Source: Streptococcus mitis
Lineage (GTDB): Bacteria > Bacillota > Bacilli > Lactobacillales > Streptococcaceae
Length of the DNA stretch: 55,699 bases
Reading direction: 5' to 3'
NCBI RefSeq assembly: GCF_946190065.1
Contig: NZ_CAMHZD010000015.1
Coordinates: 1-55,699, forward strand
Shown here piece by piece: positions 54,934-55,699 of this stretch. The notes below the pieces were generated by a model. It had not been told where the DNA came from. It saw nothing but the letters and a program-made list of their open reading frames with translations, and ran no database searches. The position numbers and the translations under genes are program-made. Position 1 is the stretch's first letter. Every line of letters starts with the position of its first letter.

Positions 54934-55567
54934 AATCTTTTAGCTTTTCTATGGTCTTGGCACCAATGCCAGAGACTTTCTTGAGTTCATCAACCGACTT
55001 GAATTTGCCATTTGCCTCACGATGGTCGATAATGTCCTGAGCTCGTTTGGCACCTAATCCCTTGACCTGTTTAAGCTCTTCCAGACTAGCCTTGTTGAGA
55101 TTGACCTTCTTTTCTTTGCTCGTTGAAGAGGCCGTCCCAGAAGCAGTCTGTTGACTAGCTGCTTCTTCTCCCTTAGATGGAACGTAAACCAGAGCCTCAT
55201 CACTAACTTTCTGAGCTAGATTGAGCGACTTGCTGTCTGCTTGCTCTGTCAAACCACCAGCTTTCTGCACAGCATCATTGACCCGACTTCCAACTGGTAA
55301 ATCATAAATCCCTGGTGTTTTGACAGCACCTTTCACATCTACTGTGATTAGATCTTGTTCAAGGGATTCTTCCTTTTCTTCCTTCTTCACTTCCTTTTCG
55401 GTTAATGAATCCTTGGAAACAGCTGCAACTTCTGCCTGCAAATTCGTTTCCTTGACAGGTGTGTGTGGAGCTGGTTTTAGTAGGAAAAATCCTCCTACAA
55501 GCAAGCCTAGACCAGTACAGATGACGATGATTTTATACTCTTTGATTTTCTCGATAATTGCTTCCAT
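54917..55567 (-). CDS. comEA: DNA receptor ComEA
   Basis: 216 residues. N-terminal membrane anchor (about 13-30), acidic linker, SLBB-like segment (about 73-115: ITVDVKGAVKTPGIYDLPVG), C-terminal helix-hairpin-helix pair (LNKASLEELKQVKGLGAKRA and SVDELKKVSGIGAKTIEKL). Binds incoming double-stranded DNA. SD GAGGAGAA before ATG; SigX cin-box just upstream. Confidence 0.96.
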   Translation of the reverse strand: MEAIIEKIKEYKIIVICTGLGLLVGGFFLLKPAPHTPVKETNLQAEVAAVSKDSLTEKEVKKEEKEESLEQDLITVDVKGAVKTPGIYDLPVGSRVNDAVQKAGGLTEQADSKSLNLAQKVSDEALVYVPSKGEEAASQQTASGTASSTSKEKKVNLNKASLEELKQVKGLGAKRAQDIIDHREANGKFKSVDELKKVSGIGAKTIEKLKDYVTVD

Positions 55568-55586
55568 ATTTTCTCCTCTCTTAGAT

Positions 55587-55594
55587 TATTCGTA
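55587..55594 (-). promoter_or_regulatory. SigX (ComX) cin-box of comEA-comEC
   Basis: Minus strand CTCTTACGAATA; the TACGAATA octamer lies 20 bp before the comEA ATG. Confidence 0.92.
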
Positions 55595-55622
55595 AGAGGA
55601 AGAAAAAACAGTCGAAAATTTC

Positions 55623-55699
55623 GGCTCTATAATATTTGTAGTGGGTAAATCCCCTATAGATATTATGGAGCCTATTTTTGTGTAGAAAAAAAGTCCCAT
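55623..55699. mobile_element. Terminal part of a probable ISL3-type insertion sequence
   Basis: From 55623 the sequence starts GGCTCTATAATAT and contains an inverted copy GATATTATGGAGCC (55659-55672), 12 of 14 positions matching. This pattern, followed by TTTTTGTGTAGAAAAAAAG, resembles the ends of streptococcal ISL3-family elements (IS1167 relatives). No transposase is inside the window, so a solo remnant is also possible. Confidence 0.45.

Overview
The window is chromosomal DNA of a low-GC, naturally competent streptococcus of the mitis group (S. mitis / S. oralis / S. pneumoniae cluster). The basis is a choline-binding LytB hydrolase, a PavA of 551 residues, SigX (ComX) cin-boxes TACGAATA in front of coiA and comEA, an SIRK-type signal peptide, and a housekeeping gene order I recognise from pneumococcal chromosomes. 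I see no rRNA, tRNA, CRISPR array or prophage.

Layout. (1) 1-10859, minus strand: most of one enormous surface-adhesin gene, 3' end outside the window, over 3600 codons. It has an SIRK signal, a helical N-terminus, a CshA-like non-repetitive region with a GEVED-type domain, CshA-type fibril modules, then MucBP-like and Mub-B2-like repeats in about 1.49 kb super-units. (2) 10860-14321: a divergent promoter region with a (TA)n tract, pepX, a decayed tandem copy of the pepX 3' end, and an ArgR-family regulator. (3) 14332-18657, minus: a 52-aa ORF, obgE, a DUF4044 miniprotein, a PspC-like protein, and two glycolipid glycosyltransferases (one cpoA). (4) 18773-21989: sufT-like, rpoD, dnaG. (5) 22186-25234: a tryptophan-type ABC transporter (trpXYZ) under a Trp-specific T-box riboswitch. 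(6) 25303-33931: ppc, ftsW, prsA, an O-methyltransferase, pepF and competence gene coiA. (7) 33943-42648: a long, tightly packed housekeeping cluster ybeY-dgkA-era-mutM-coaE-pmrA-rpmG-secG, then rnr-smpB-tehB. (8) 42676-46457: pavA and lytB convergent around a MITE-like repeat. (9) 46586-50381: pyrK-pyrDB with a PyrR attenuator, a VOC protein, and infC-rpmI-rplT behind an L20-type leader. (10) 50438-55594: a small ABC exporter preceded by a broken Tyr-rich peptide ORF, then the DNA-uptake operon comEA-comEC. The right edge looks like the end of an ISL3-type insertion sequence.

How the parts work together. Most of the window is conserved core genome: translation (infC, rpmI, rplT, rpmG, obgE, era, ybeY, smpB), RNA turnover (rnr), replication and transcription (dnaG, rpoD), envelope assembly (ftsW, secG, prsA, glycolipid synthases, undecaprenol kinase) and pyrimidine synthesis. 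Over it lie two competence-controlled transcription units (coiA..., comEA-comEC), RNA-level controls (Trp T-box, PyrR attenuator, L20 leader, an in-operon terminator in trpXYZ) and host-interaction factors (giant adhesin, PavA, LytB, PrsA).

The least ordinary items are: a roughly 257-residue coiled coil that appears spliced into a Mub-B2-like beta repeat of the giant adhesin; its divergent promoter region with a TA tract and a dyad; the rotting pepX 3' duplicate; a mini-ORF right after the Trp T-box terminator; an apparently leaderless cpoA; an AUA-started infC; and the broken Tyr-rich peptide ORF ahead of an ABC pair.
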